A model generated the notes under the pieces. It searched no databases. It was not told the origin of the DNA and saw nothing but the letters and a program-made list of their open reading frames with translations. 64,000 bases of DNA. Source: CAIXSC01 sp046349915. GTDB lineage: Bacteria > Planctomycetota > Planctomycetia > Pirellulales > Pirellulaceae. Below, piece by piece: positions 8,389-16,958 of this stretch. Position 1 is the stretch's first letter, and the number at the start of each line of letters is the position of its first letter. The translations under genes were made by a program, and so were the position numbers. The stretch covers positions 372,001-436,000 of the forward strand of contig JAXMBL010000005.1 in the NCBI GenBank assembly GCA_046349915.1, read 5' to 3'.

Positions 8389-9963
8389 TCACGCATCGGC
8401 TGCCAGCAGCGCCAAATCCGCCATCTTTTTCAAACTCAACTGGAGCGCGCGTCGCACGAATTCCGGCAGCTCCTCGTGGTTCGCGACCGATTGCCCGTTG
8501 CGTTCCAAGGTCAAAGCGCCTTGCTGAACCAAGCTCACAAGTTCCTCGGCAAGGCGAGCCATGTCGCGAGTGCCATCCAGTTGAGCGAGCAGGAAACGAT
8601 CGACCTCGTGGAGATCGACGATGCGGTGTCGCTGGTTGCTGACCGACTCGCCGTGGTCGGCTTGCAATCGAGTCGTGCGCAAAGTGCGAGGACGCTCCTC
8701 CACGCGAGTGGCCAGCGCTGGCTCGATCAAATGCGTATCAACCAGTCCACACTCGTGGCAACGGAGCAGGGCGGCGGCGAGCAGTTCGTTCTCTTGCAGG
8801 TTGCGCACGGGGTCGACTGGACGGTGAATGCGTGCCGCCGCCCGTTCCACCAGATCATTGAAGGTAGACGATCGGGGCCAACGCTCGCGTAGTTCGGCGA
8901 GCGCCGCTTTGACCAACGGATGAGTCGTCGTGACCGCCGCCCCCTCGGCCGTGCGAAACTCGAGTGGGTCGGTCGATGTCAAGTCGGCGTCGGCCGACGT
9001 CGGCTGAGCGTGGCCAGCGAGTCGCACCAGGGGAATGGCGTGGGGCAGGGGACGAGCGGCCACGGAGACGCCCGCATGGCACAACAAACTTCGACGAAAG
9101 GTTCCGCAGCAAAGGTAGTCGAGTTGTTGTTCCCAGTCGATTCGATCCCGCGAGAGTTGCTCAAGACGGCCGCGAGTTTCAATAGGCAGGTTGGCAACGA
9201 CCGGCGAAAAACTCGCCTCGCCCAAATACTGCAATTGGTGACGGTCGGCGGCGCGAGCGAAGTCGCGAAAATAGACCGGAAGATTCACGGTCTCGAGATG
9301 CTCGTGGAAGACATACGTGTCGGGCGTACGGCGCAACAGATTGGCTTCCTGCCGCAACATGCGAGCATAAACGCCTTCCGCGTCCGGTGCGGCACTCGCC
9401 AGAAAATCCAGATAAGCGCGAGCATGCTGGACCTGAGATTGCGCGTCGCCGCGTCCGGCCGTCTCGCGCATCAACACATCGCGCACCATTCCGCGGAGAT
9501 GCCAGCCTGGGTAAACGTTGTAGCTGACCAACGCGACGCCCGCGGGGCGGAGTAGCTTGCGAACGATCTCGAGAATCCGCTGTTGGTTCTCGACCGAGAC
9601 CCAGGAGTAGACGCCGTGACACACGATGTAATCGAACGTCCCCAACTTCTCGTCGACTTCTTCGAAGCTGAGCGTCCGGAGGTCCACGTTGGACAGGCCC
9701 AGGCTCTCGACGATCGCTCGCCCTCGAGCAATCTGTCGGGCCGCATGATCGAGCCCCACGAATTCAGCGTCTGGCAATAATTCGCCCAGCGGAATCAGGT
9801 TGCCGCCCGTGGAACAACCGAGTTCCAACAACCGACAATTCTCGACGGCTGCGGGGCGTAATCCATGGAGCAGCGCCTTGCAGGCCAAGTTCTCCGGGTG
9901 ACCGGCGGCCAGCGGGTGGCTGGAGTAAGGCAGTTCATCGTAACTGGTCGCCTGTCGTTCCAT
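8389..9963 (-). CDS. Class I SAM methyltransferase with methyltransferase regulatory domain
   Basis: 524 residues from ATG 9963. The reading frame is open further upstream to 10203, but that extension is low-complexity and MERQATSYDELPYSSHPLAAG is the typical beginning of this family. Motif I is LLELGCSTGGNLIPLG near residues 60-75, followed by FVGLDHAARQI and the acidic DYIVCHGVYSWV stretch. The middle part, after GVALVSYNVYPGWHLRGMVR, matches the so-called methyltransferase regulatory domain. The C-terminal 130 residues (VDLHEVDRFLLAQLDGTRDM) look like a PqqD-like or winged-helix region. The substrate is unknown. It is convergent with the Hcp-repeat gene. Confidence 0.75.
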   Translation of the reverse strand: MERQATSYDELPYSSHPLAAGHPENLACKALLHGLRPAAVENCRLLELGCSTGGNLIPLGELLPDAEFVGLDHAARQIARGRAIVESLGLSNVDLRTLSFEEVDEKLGTFDYIVCHGVYSWVSVENQQRILEIVRKLLRPAGVALVSYNVYPGWHLRGMVRDVLMRETAGRGDAQSQVQHARAYLDFLASAAPDAEGVYARMLRQEANLLRRTPDTYVFHEHLETVNLPVYFRDFARAADRHQLQYLGEASFSPVVANLPIETRGRLEQLSRDRIDWEQQLDYLCCGTFRRSLLCHAGVSVAARPLPHAIPLVRLAGHAQPTSADADLTSTDPLEFRTAEGAAVTTTHPLVKAALAELRERWPRSSTFNDLVERAAARIHRPVDPVRNLQENELLAAALLRCHECGLVDTHLIEPALATRVEERPRTLRTTRLQADHGESVSNQRHRIVDLHEVDRFLLAQLDGTRDMARLAEELVSLVQQGALTLERNGQSVANHEELPEFVRRALQLSLKKMADLALLAADA

Positions 9964-10227
9964 AGTGTCGAAAACCCTTAAGGTATACACGGCCTGAGTA
10001 TCGCGAAAATCGTGCGTGTCCTTCAGTATCGCAGACCGTGGGTGGCTCGTCGAACTCGCCGATGGTGAAGCATCACGAATTCCGGCTGCCCAGGGCGCAC
10101 CGAGATTCAACCGGATAATCGGCCTGGAGCAGCTCTCGCATCCCCTCCTCGCCAGACTCACTTCAGCGCGGCGACGGAATCCCGACCGGTTTGGTTCGCT
10201 CATGGCTATGGAGCGCGATAGGTGCGA
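9964..10227. other. Intergenic region between methyltransferase and helicase cassette
   Basis: 264 bp lying upstream of the methyltransferase and downstream of the last cassette gene, all on the minus strand. The only frame through it continues the methyltransferase frame and has no conserved content. I see no hairpin, promoter or repeat of the mnmE 3' end that would mark the far border of an island. Confidence 0.4.
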
Positions 10228-11238
10228 CTACCCGAAAAGCCATCTAAACAGTGACCTCAAACCACCTTCCTCTTCCTGCTTTGGCCGCGTTGCAGAAGTA
10301 GGATTCGGAGCACGTTTTGCGGTTGGCTTCTCTGGGGCCTCCGGTTGCATAAATGGGACCGTACTTCGGAAGACAAACGCTGCCGGTTCCGTATTGAAGG
10401 CATCCACGAGTGCTCCGAAATTAGCCGATAACCATTGACCAACAAGGATTGCCTCACAAGTCATCTTGATTTTGGCGAGATTTTGATTCAGCCTCCGTTG
10501 AAATCGCCTCTCATTCTCGAACTTCTTCATCAGGTCATTGCCACGCTTATGGATGGTGGCAGCGGCATTTTCTAGTTTCCCCTCGTTTTCGGTGTGGACC
10601 GCGGCAACAACTGTCTTGTTGACGCGATCCACGACTTCTCCAATGTGTGTGATGAGCAGGCCTTCGAGCCTCGCTAACGCTTCATCCGTTTCTGCCAGCG
10701 TGAGCAGATTGAACACCAATGTCTCAGCGAACTCACCATTTGCGGTGTCACTGTACGAGCGTGACGGCCAAGCAACCACGAAAGCCTCGAATTCTTCGGC
10801 TGCCCTGCGGCGTTCTTCCAGGAACTTCACGGCGGAACCCGCATCCGCGGTTCCATAAGATCGAGCAAGAGCTTCGATTTCGTCCTTGTCGCGGATCATC
10901 TCATCGACGGCAAACTCCCCCGGTCCAAGGAGCCATTGCCGTCCGCTCGACTGCACTTCAATTTCGACCTGTTTGTGAAAAGCGTTCCACACGCCAGCTA
11001 ATCGCAGGCCCCGACGAGTCGCGGACCAGCGAGCGTCCACTTTTTTAACCAATCCGTACTCTTCCAAGACGGCAAGTTCCTTCACAACAACATTGGTTGG
11101 CAGGGAAAAGACCAGTTCCAAGAGAGATAAATCATTGGTCTGTGCCCAAACGGCGGCAAGAAGCAGGATATGCAACTCGTCCATCGTCGCGAGCGGGCGG
11201 TACGATACCGAAACAATGCCTTCAACGGCGGTAGCCAT
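10228..11238 (-). CDS. Winged-helix protein, third gene of the helicase cassette
   Basis: 336 residues. Start ATG 11238 is fixed by AGGAGG 5 nt upstream and overlaps the end of the helicase gene by 17 bp, which indicates translational coupling. Residues 15-85 read as a winged-helix module (DELHILLLAAVWAQTNDLSL, VVVKELAVLEEYGLVKKVDA, RWSATRRGLRLAG). The middle is helical and charged, with a probable coiled coil around RVNKTVVAAVHTENEGKLEN. The C-terminus has a Pro/Lys/Glu linker followed by an amphipathic GLRSLFRWLFG tail that could touch a membrane. I do not recognise a named family. It may be a DNA-binding regulator or sensor of the helicase complex; that is inference from position and fold. 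Confidence 0.6.
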   Translation of the reverse strand: MATAVEGIVSVSYRPLATMDELHILLLAAVWAQTNDLSLLELVFSLPTNVVVKELAVLEEYGLVKKVDARWSATRRGLRLAGVWNAFHKQVEIEVQSSGRQWLLGPGEFAVDEMIRDKDEIEALARSYGTADAGSAVKFLEERRRAAEEFEAFVVAWPSRSYSDTANGEFAETLVFNLLTLAETDEALARLEGLLITHIGEVVDRVNKTVVAAVHTENEGKLENAAATIHKRGNDLMKKFENERRFQRRLNQNLAKIKMTCEAILVGQWLSANFGALVDAFNTEPAAFVFRSTVPFMQPEAPEKPTAKRAPNPTSATRPKQEEEGGLRSLFRWLFG

Positions 11239-14200
11239 GACCGCCTCCTGTATTGTCTCGGAAGCCAAAGCCGGGGGCGATTCCCCCTCGCGGGCCAGGT
11301 GCACATATCCAAACTCCTTGTCCTTTTTTGGCCCGGACGTGTTTTGCCAACGCTCCGAGCTTCGACTCAGGGCTTCGGTCCTGGAGCGCGTAGCGTAACG
11401 AGCCGATCACAACGGCAAGTTCCCGCGCCCGCGACAGGGCGACATTCAAGCGGTTCGCATTGCCGACGAACGCGGAACCGCCATCGCACCGCGTCAGAGA
11501 AAGCAGAACGACATCCCACTGGCCCCCTTGAGATGCGTCCACTGTCCTGGTCTCACAACTGCTGAATCCCTGGGTTACAGGCTCGTTGCGGAGCACTCGC
11601 TCGATCAACATGCGTTGTTCGCCGTAGAAGCAGATGACGGCCACAGACGTTTTAGCCGGGTTCGGTAATGTGTGGGCGAGCATATCGAGTGTCGCAAGGA
11701 TCACATCTGCCTCGCGCTCGTTCACAAGACTCTTGCGAACGGAAATCTGGTCTTCTCGACAACCCTTCGTATCGACCCATACGAGGCTGCATGGGAATGG
11801 CACTTTCTCGCTCTGGTCTGTCCGACCAGGAGAAAGTCTCCCGTCGTAGAACAATGTGCTAATCGTTTCACGAATTCCCGACCGACTGCGATACTGCGTA
11901 GTCAAAAGCACCTTGGCATCGTCAGTTGCTTGATTCCACATTCTCTTGAAGAGCGAGTTGTTCCACAAAGCCTGGATCGCCCGTTGGTCTGACTGTAGTG
12001 GGCCTGCCCGTTCGAGAATGCGTTCGTCGAGAAAGGGAAGCAGTTGGTGATGATCTCCAACCAGAACTAGACGCTTCGCCGATAATGCTGCGATCATGCA
12101 CTCCGGCAACGATGCTTTTGCAGCCTCGTCCACCACGACGATATCGAACAAGGGTGCGCCCAGTGATAAGCGACCAAGGACGCTAAGCGTGCAGCCATAG
12201 ACCGCCGATGAATGCACGAGGGCTTTCAGCACACGATAAGTCAAATATCGGTCGTCCTTGCAAACATGGCGGAACTTCTCTCGGATGTCCGCTGCCCATT
12301 CCGGCAAAGCAGGCTGTTCCATCAGTTGCTTTGTGAATTCGTCGCGGCGCGCGTGCTGAGTCAGGTCTTTGCTGCTGTCCATCACCGAATTGACTGCATG
12401 AGCCGAAACGTGTCGCACGATGTCGCATTCCGGGTAGCGATCTTTCAGTTTCTTCAGAGCCTCGTCCACCGCGACGTTCGCTTGAGAAACGACCGCGACT
12501 CGTACATCTGGAGAGCGACGAAGGAATACTTCGAGAGCAATCGCGATTGTATCGGTCTTTCCTGTCCCCGGTGGTCCCTGGACCAGAGTGAGCGGTCTAT
12601 CGGAGTTGATCAGCCGGACGGCACGCTGCTGCTCAGCGTTCAAGTGGCCGATAACTTGAATGGCGGCGGGCGTCGAAACCGCGCCCCGGACTGGTTGAGG
12701 CAAGCCGAGGAGGACTCGGCGAAGATTCCGAAACGCCTCACGGTCCTCTGCTGACTTTCCCTGCAAGAAACTCACATTGCGGAATTGATCGAGAGCGCGC
12801 ACTTGTCGCTGGGTGTCCATATCGACGTAGCCGCATTCGAGCGTGCCAGCGTTTTCAACCTTGGCGTCGAGGAACAGGCGCAGAAACTCGTCTGAGAACG
12901 AACACATTATCGTGCGATTAACGCGATCAACCGACCTGACGAACCCGCATATCCGAGACTTCGCCGCCTTGCACGGCAATTTCGGCAGCACTTCGATGGC
13001 GTAGCTTTCCAGATCAGGCGTGGGCAGAGATTCCAGCACAAAGGCCACTTCTTGCGGTTCATCATCGTCGCCATTCGTGGCGGGATGGTATGCGGAGTAG
13101 TGCAAGACGACGCGGGATGCGGATTTACTGGCCTCAAGTTCGGCTTCAAGAAGCAGTTGATATTTGCGAGTTTCCAGCGACTCCTCCTGGAACACCCGTT
13201 GAAGTTCTTCTTGCTCGTCAAGACGTTTCATGATTCGGGAGAGAAATTCCGGGGCAGTGAGCCTCACCGTCGTCGTGATCTTTGAATTGTCGCCAGCGAA
13301 GTGAAGGACGATGTAGCTTCGGCAGATTGCACCTTCCACGTTGCCAAGCCGAAATCCGGTCTGCTCCCCAATGCGTAGAATTCCACGCAGATCGTCACAC
13401 GAAACGGCGTATTCCTCGCCCGTCGCTATGCGCATGCGCAACCCGCCGTTGCGGCGACCGACATTGAACGGCCCGTCGACGAGCCAAAAAGTTGAAGGCG
13501 ATATTGTGAACGCCTTTTCAATCGTGTCCCGAATGCATGCCGAGGCAACTTCCACGACGAGGCTATTGCCCAGGTCATCAGGCGGTGATGGGCGTTGCTG
13601 CCCAACGACGATTCGGCGTGTGCGATAATCCGTCTGATGAACGAAGACCGGCAACCGGGTTCCCCACGGTGCGGAGCGCATGGCGGCGTTCGCCAATGCA
13701 AATGGGAGGAAGAGTTCGACAGAATCCGCGAAGGGAGAATGCCAGGCGGCGCGAAACCCTCCCTTTGACTGCGAAAGCAACGTGGCCTCGATGGCATTCG
13801 CAACGTCGGCGATGCTGGCAGAAGCTAACGCTCCTTTGGCGAGGCTCAACTTCCAACAAGAAGAATCCAGGTCGAAGTCATCCACAAACGCATCGACATT
13901 GCTCGGAAGGTTAACCGAGGACAGAGCGTTGGTAAGCCGTCCGACTTGGCCACAGCCGAGTGCCAACTCCCCCGTGCGGAACAGAGTTTGGGTTTCCTCT
14001 GGCGAAAGTCGGAGGTTATCACCGACAACCGGAAAGTCGACGGGCAACATCGCATCCGGCATCTCCGGTTCAATGAAGGTGTTATGCTTTACGACTTGTC
14101 TCGCCGCGCTTATGCCGTCGATAAACGACTGCAAATATCTCTCTGAATACGCATGAAGACGAGCGACGCCCCTTTCCAGATGGAAGATGCAGTCTCGAAT

Positions 14201-14581
14201 CGCTTCTTGCTGTTGAAACGTGAGCGGAGAGGTCTTGATGAGCGTTTCATTCGCCCGAACGATCTCCTGAAATTGCCTGCGGAGGCCACGAGTGCGAGTT
14301 CTCATCTCCCAAACGGCGTCCATGCACTCCGTTAACATTTCATGCCATTCTTCGCGTTGCTGCTTGGCCTCCTCGTAAAGTCGTCGCCTTGTTTCGCGCT
14401 CTATCTCCCGACGTTCTGCCCGTTCCCTTCGGACAACTTGGTAGCGATACGCTCGCTCGTTACGAACAACATCCTTCCGATACTGCCGCTCATTCTTCGC
14501 GGCAGCTTTGAAGCACCACGTTGCGATCTCGGCGGCTACAACAAGCGTTCCGCCACCGATGATGAGCGAGCCAATGGACAT
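11222..14581 (-). CDS. Membrane-anchored UPF1-like superfamily 1 helicase
   Basis: 1119 residues. N-terminal hydrophobic helix at 3-26 (SLIIGGGTLVVAAEIATWCF), then 11-residue coiled-coil repeats at 30-40, 41-51, 52-62 and 63-73 (NERQYRKDVVR, NERAYRYQVVR, RERAERREIER, ETRRRLYEEAK). Residues 170-600 form a large region I cannot assign. The C-terminal motor carries SF1 motifs: GPPGTGKT 669-676, VVVDEAAK 815-822, GDHHQLLPF 842-850, QYRSR 896-900, VDASQGGQWDVV from 1014, and LNVALSRAR 1045-1053, the last two typical of UPF1/Dna2-type helicases. I see no nuclease motif. It lies 50 bp after the coiled-coil gene and overlaps the winged-helix gene. A defence role is inferred from architecture and context only. 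Confidence 0.8.
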   Translation of the reverse strand: MSIGSLIIGGGTLVVAAEIATWCFKAAAKNERQYRKDVVRNERAYRYQVVRRERAERREIERETRRRLYEEAKQQREEWHEMLTECMDAVWEMRTRTRGLRRQFQEIVRANETLIKTSPLTFQQQEAIRDCIFHLERGVARLHAYSERYLQSFIDGISAARQVVKHNTFIEPEMPDAMLPVDFPVVGDNLRLSPEETQTLFRTGELALGCGQVGRLTNALSSVNLPSNVDAFVDDFDLDSSCWKLSLAKGALASASIADVANAIEATLLSQSKGGFRAAWHSPFADSVELFLPFALANAAMRSAPWGTRLPVFVHQTDYRTRRIVVGQQRPSPPDDLGNSLVVEVASACIRDTIEKAFTISPSTFWLVDGPFNVGRRNGGLRMRIATGEEYAVSCDDLRGILRIGEQTGFRLGNVEGAICRSYIVLHFAGDNSKITTTVRLTAPEFLSRIMKRLDEQEELQRVFQEESLETRKYQLLLEAELEASKSASRVVLHYSAYHPATNGDDDEPQEVAFVLESLPTPDLESYAIEVLPKLPCKAAKSRICGFVRSVDRVNRTIMCSFSDEFLRLFLDAKVENAGTLECGYVDMDTQRQVRALDQFRNVSFLQGKSAEDREAFRNLRRVLLGLPQPVRGAVSTPAAIQVIGHLNAEQQRAVRLINSDRPLTLVQGPPGTGKTDTIAIALEVFLRRSPDVRVAVVSQANVAVDEALKKLKDRYPECDIVRHVSAHAVNSVMDSSKDLTQHARRDEFTKQLMEQPALPEWAADIREKFRHVCKDDRYLTYRVLKALVHSSAVYGCTLSVLGRLSLGAPLFDIVVVDEAAKASLPECMIAALSAKRLVLVGDHHQLLPFLDERILERAGPLQSDQRAIQALWNNSLFKRMWNQATDDAKVLLTTQYRSRSGIRETISTLFYDGRLSPGRTDQSEKVPFPCSLVWVDTKGCREDQISVRKSLVNEREADVILATLDMLAHTLPNPAKTSVAVICFYGEQRMLIERVLRNEPVTQGFSSCETRTVDASQGGQWDVVLLSLTRCDGGSAFVGNANRLNVALSRARELAVVIGSLRYALQDRSPESKLGALAKHVRAKKGQGVWICAPGPRGGIAPGFGFRDNTGGGHGYRR
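11244..11249 (-). promoter_or_regulatory. Shine-Dalgarno site inside the helicase gene end
   Basis: AGGAGG on the minus strand, 5 nt before ATG 11236-11238 and inside the last codons of the helicase gene. It fixes the start of the winged-helix gene and supports translational coupling. Confidence 0.8.
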
Positions 14582-14631
14582 GAGGGATTACCTCGCCTGC
14601 AAACGTGATCTTGGTTCCTCCCCTGCATGCG

Positions 14632-15273
14632 TCAAAGTGTGACGGCAATGGACGTAATCGATTTTTCCATCTCGCGCGCCCGCTGCAAAAGACGTTCGAT
14701 GTGTTGCTGTAACAATTCTCGTTCGTCCAGGGGCATCCGGTCTGCGCGGCTTGCCAATGCTTCCGTAAGCATGACATTCCAACGCTGGTACGCCGCCATG
14801 AACCCCTGGATGACTTCCAGTTTTGAAGTCCGCTGGCCTTTTCTTTCTTCGATACTGGCCAACACAAGCGTTGCCTGAATCCTGACCTCTTCGGTCCTGG
14901 CTTCTGCTTGCGCAATCACCGTTGATGACCAAATCTGTAAACGTGCTGTCGCGGCATCTTCCTGAGCGATGACCCGCGCCGTGATTTCCCGTTCTTGTGC
15001 CACGACCCGCGCAGTGACCTCTCGCTCCCGCATATATCCCATGAATGCGACGAAGCACTGACCAAACGAATGGATCGAGGCTTCCAGAACTTGCCCTGCT
15101 GCCGTGACAGTCGCCGAAGCAACCTGCCCACCTACCTGAATCGCGCCGTGGGCTACATGCGCGCCACCAAGGATCAAAGCCGTACGGGGATCGAGATCGC
15201 CGGGGACGACCGTGGGCAGGCTGGTCGGCACGAGCTCACCTGCATCGCGCCGCCTCGGTAGTTTGCTAGGCAT
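14632..15273 (-). CDS. Coiled-coil membrane-associated protein, first gene of the helicase cassette
   Basis: 213 residues, no family recognised. A basic N-terminus is followed by a Gly/Ala-rich hydrophobic stretch at about 32-81 (TALILGGAHVAHGAIQVGGQ, then ASATVTAAGQ up to FVAFMGYM). Then come 11-residue repeats: REREVTARVVA 82-92, QEREITARVIA 93-103, QEDAATARLQI 104-114, WSSTVIAQAEA 115-125. The C-terminal third is helical and charged. The order of hydrophobic segment then hendecad coiled coil is the same as at the helicase N-terminus, which suggests the two proteins pair at a membrane. It is the promoter-proximal gene of the minus-strand cassette. Confidence 0.6.
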   Translation of the reverse strand: MPSKLPRRRDAGELVPTSLPTVVPGDLDPRTALILGGAHVAHGAIQVGGQVASATVTAAGQVLEASIHSFGQCFVAFMGYMREREVTARVVAQEREITARVIAQEDAATARLQIWSSTVIAQAEARTEEVRIQATLVLASIEERKGQRTSKLEVIQGFMAAYQRWNVMLTEALASRADRMPLDERELLQQHIERLLQRAREMEKSITSIAVTL

Positions 15274-15388
15274 GACTTACTCCACCAGGATCGACGTCTG
15301 CGGCTGACACAGCCGTCCCTATATTGTTGAATATCCAGTGCAACTATCTTGCGATGAAGCCATCAAGACAGCAAGCAGGATCAAACAA

Positions 15389-15493
15389 ATGAGCTTCGGC
15401 AGCCAGATTCTAGAGCTTCGGCGGGCCAAGAAACTAAAGTTTCGGGCGCTCGCGGCGAAGCTGAAGGTGACGTTGGTCCGGTCAATGCGGTGA
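15389..15493 (+). pseudogene. Truncated XRE-type helix-turn-helix regulator
   Basis: A 34-codon frame reading MSFGSQILELRRAKKLKFRA then LAAKLKVT, after which similarity stops and a TGA follows. The first 28 residues match the beginning of XRE/Cro-family regulators, typically RIRELRKAKGLTLRELAEKL-GVS. The recognition helix and the rest of the domain are missing, so this is best read as a remnant. It lies on the opposite strand between the cassette and the 3' end of mnmE. Confidence 0.5.
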
Positions 15494-15535
15494 TGACCCT
15501 GCAAAACACGGCATTGTTTGTCGATGCAAAACAGA

Positions 15536-16954
15536 CTACTTCCCGATGCAGAAGCGACTGAAAATGACATCGAGCAGATCGTCGGTGTGGACGGCGCCCA
15601 CGACACGGCCGAGTTCATCCAACGCGACTCGAATCTCTACCGCGACTAATTCGTCTCCCCCGCCGTGGATCACCAAATCACGAGCGGCTCGTAACGACTC
15701 GCGAGCTCTTTCCAGACTATCGCGGCAACGAGCGGCCGTACCCGCCACCACTGCCGACTCGCCATCCTCGAGACTCAAGAGCTTCTCGGCGATCCGAGTT
15801 CGCAAGCGTTCCAGTCCTTCGCCCGTCAGCGAGCTGACAGGAAAAGCCCCCGCAGCCAGCAACTGTTCGCATTCAAGCAAACCGCGAGTCGCGTCCGCTT
15901 TCGTCAAGACGATGAACGAAGTTGGATCGCTCGTCATCTTGTCGCAACGCGACCGTTCCTCGATCGTCAGAGACCGGCTGGCGTCGAGACACAAGAGCTT
16001 CAGCCGCGCCGCCTCGTGCTCGCGCAGCGCTAATCGCTGCGACTCGCCGACAATTTGATCGAGTCCCCACTCCGACTCGAGTCCCGCCGTATCAATCAGG
16101 CGAAAGCGTCGACCACTCGTCGTCACGACTCGTTCCACGTAGTCGCGAGTTGTTCCCGGAATATCGGCGACAATCGCCGCCGCCTCCCCTACCAGCGCAT
16201 TAAAGAGACTGCTCTTCCCCACGTTGGGCAGACCGACGAGCGCAACTCGCGGCAAGTCGTCTTGAGCCACGCGAGTCGATAACTGTCCCATCACTTGGTC
16301 GAGCTGTTGGAGGATGGCAGTGAACTCAGCCTCTAACTCGTCCGCCGTGACGAACTCAATGTCCTCTTCCACGAAGTCGAGCCCCGCCTCGAGGCGCGCG
16401 AGCGAGTCGAGAAGCCGGTCGCGCAGCGAATGCAGGGGGCCGGCGAGTCCGCCGGCCAGTTGCCTTAGAGCGACCTCCAACTCACGTTGGTCGCGAGCAT
16501 CAATCACGCCGAGCACCGCTTCGGCCTGCGTCAGATCGAGTCGCCCCGCCAGAAACGCTCGCATCGTGAACTCGCCCGGCGCCGCCATTCTCGCGCCCGC
16601 TCGGCAGATCTGGGCGAGCGTGGCGTCGAGCAACGGTGGAGATCCAGGCAGATGCAATTCGGCCGTCGGCGCCCGCGTGTAACTGCGCGAACCAGGCCAC
16701 CACCAAACGGAACAGGGGATCGCCGGCCAAGGGGGACCTAACTGCAACTGACATTCGATGACTTCGGATGCCGCGATCCTTCCGGACGGCAGCGGCGCCG
16801 GCAGCGAATCCGCTATCCGACGTGTCGGAGTCGGATGAGCGAGAGCGCGCCAGCAGCTTTCCGCTGCTGGACCGCTGATGCGCACGATTCCGCGCGGCGC
16901 CGGTCCGCGGGCCGATGCAATCGCGGCAATCGTGTCGGTCGTCGCCAACATCAT
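15536..16954 (-). CDS. mnmE: tRNA uridine-5-carboxymethylaminomethyl GTPase MnmE (TrmE)
   Basis: 472 residues from ATG 16954 (MMLATTDTIAAIASARGPAPRG). With MnmG it installs the cmnm5/nm5 modification on wobble uridine of tRNAs. The start was chosen by homology and because it falls 4 nt after the yidC stop codon; the open frame to 17005 would overlap yidC. The N-terminal folate-binding domain includes GEFTMRAFLAGRLDLTQAEA. The inserted Ras-like G domain has GLPNVGKSSLFNALVG, DIPGTTRD, DTAGLE and TKAD. The C-terminus ends in the invariant FCIGK with the catalytic Cys. The yidC-mnmE order is widely conserved. The 3' end of mnmE is a known island insertion site in other bacteria. Confidence 0.96.
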   Translation of the reverse strand: MMLATTDTIAAIASARGPAPRGIVRISGPAAESCWRALAHPTPTRRIADSLPAPLPSGRIAASEVIECQLQLGPPWPAIPCSVWWWPGSRSYTRAPTAELHLPGSPPLLDATLAQICRAGARMAAPGEFTMRAFLAGRLDLTQAEAVLGVIDARDQRELEVALRQLAGGLAGPLHSLRDRLLDSLARLEAGLDFVEEDIEFVTADELEAEFTAILQQLDQVMGQLSTRVAQDDLPRVALVGLPNVGKSSLFNALVGEAAAIVADIPGTTRDYVERVVTTSGRRFRLIDTAGLESEWGLDQIVGESQRLALREHEAARLKLLCLDASRSLTIEERSRCDKMTSDPTSFIVLTKADATRGLLECEQLLAAGAFPVSSLTGEGLERLRTRIAEKLLSLEDGESAVVAGTAARCRDSLERARESLRAARDLVIHGGGDELVAVEIRVALDELGRVVGAVHTDDLLDVIFSRFCIGK

Positions 16955-16958
16955 GTCG

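Noticed and set aside
10280..10310. A second att site for the mnmE-linked island
   Set aside because: TTGCAGAAGTAGG resembles part of the mnmE 3' end only over a few bases and in the wrong arrangement.
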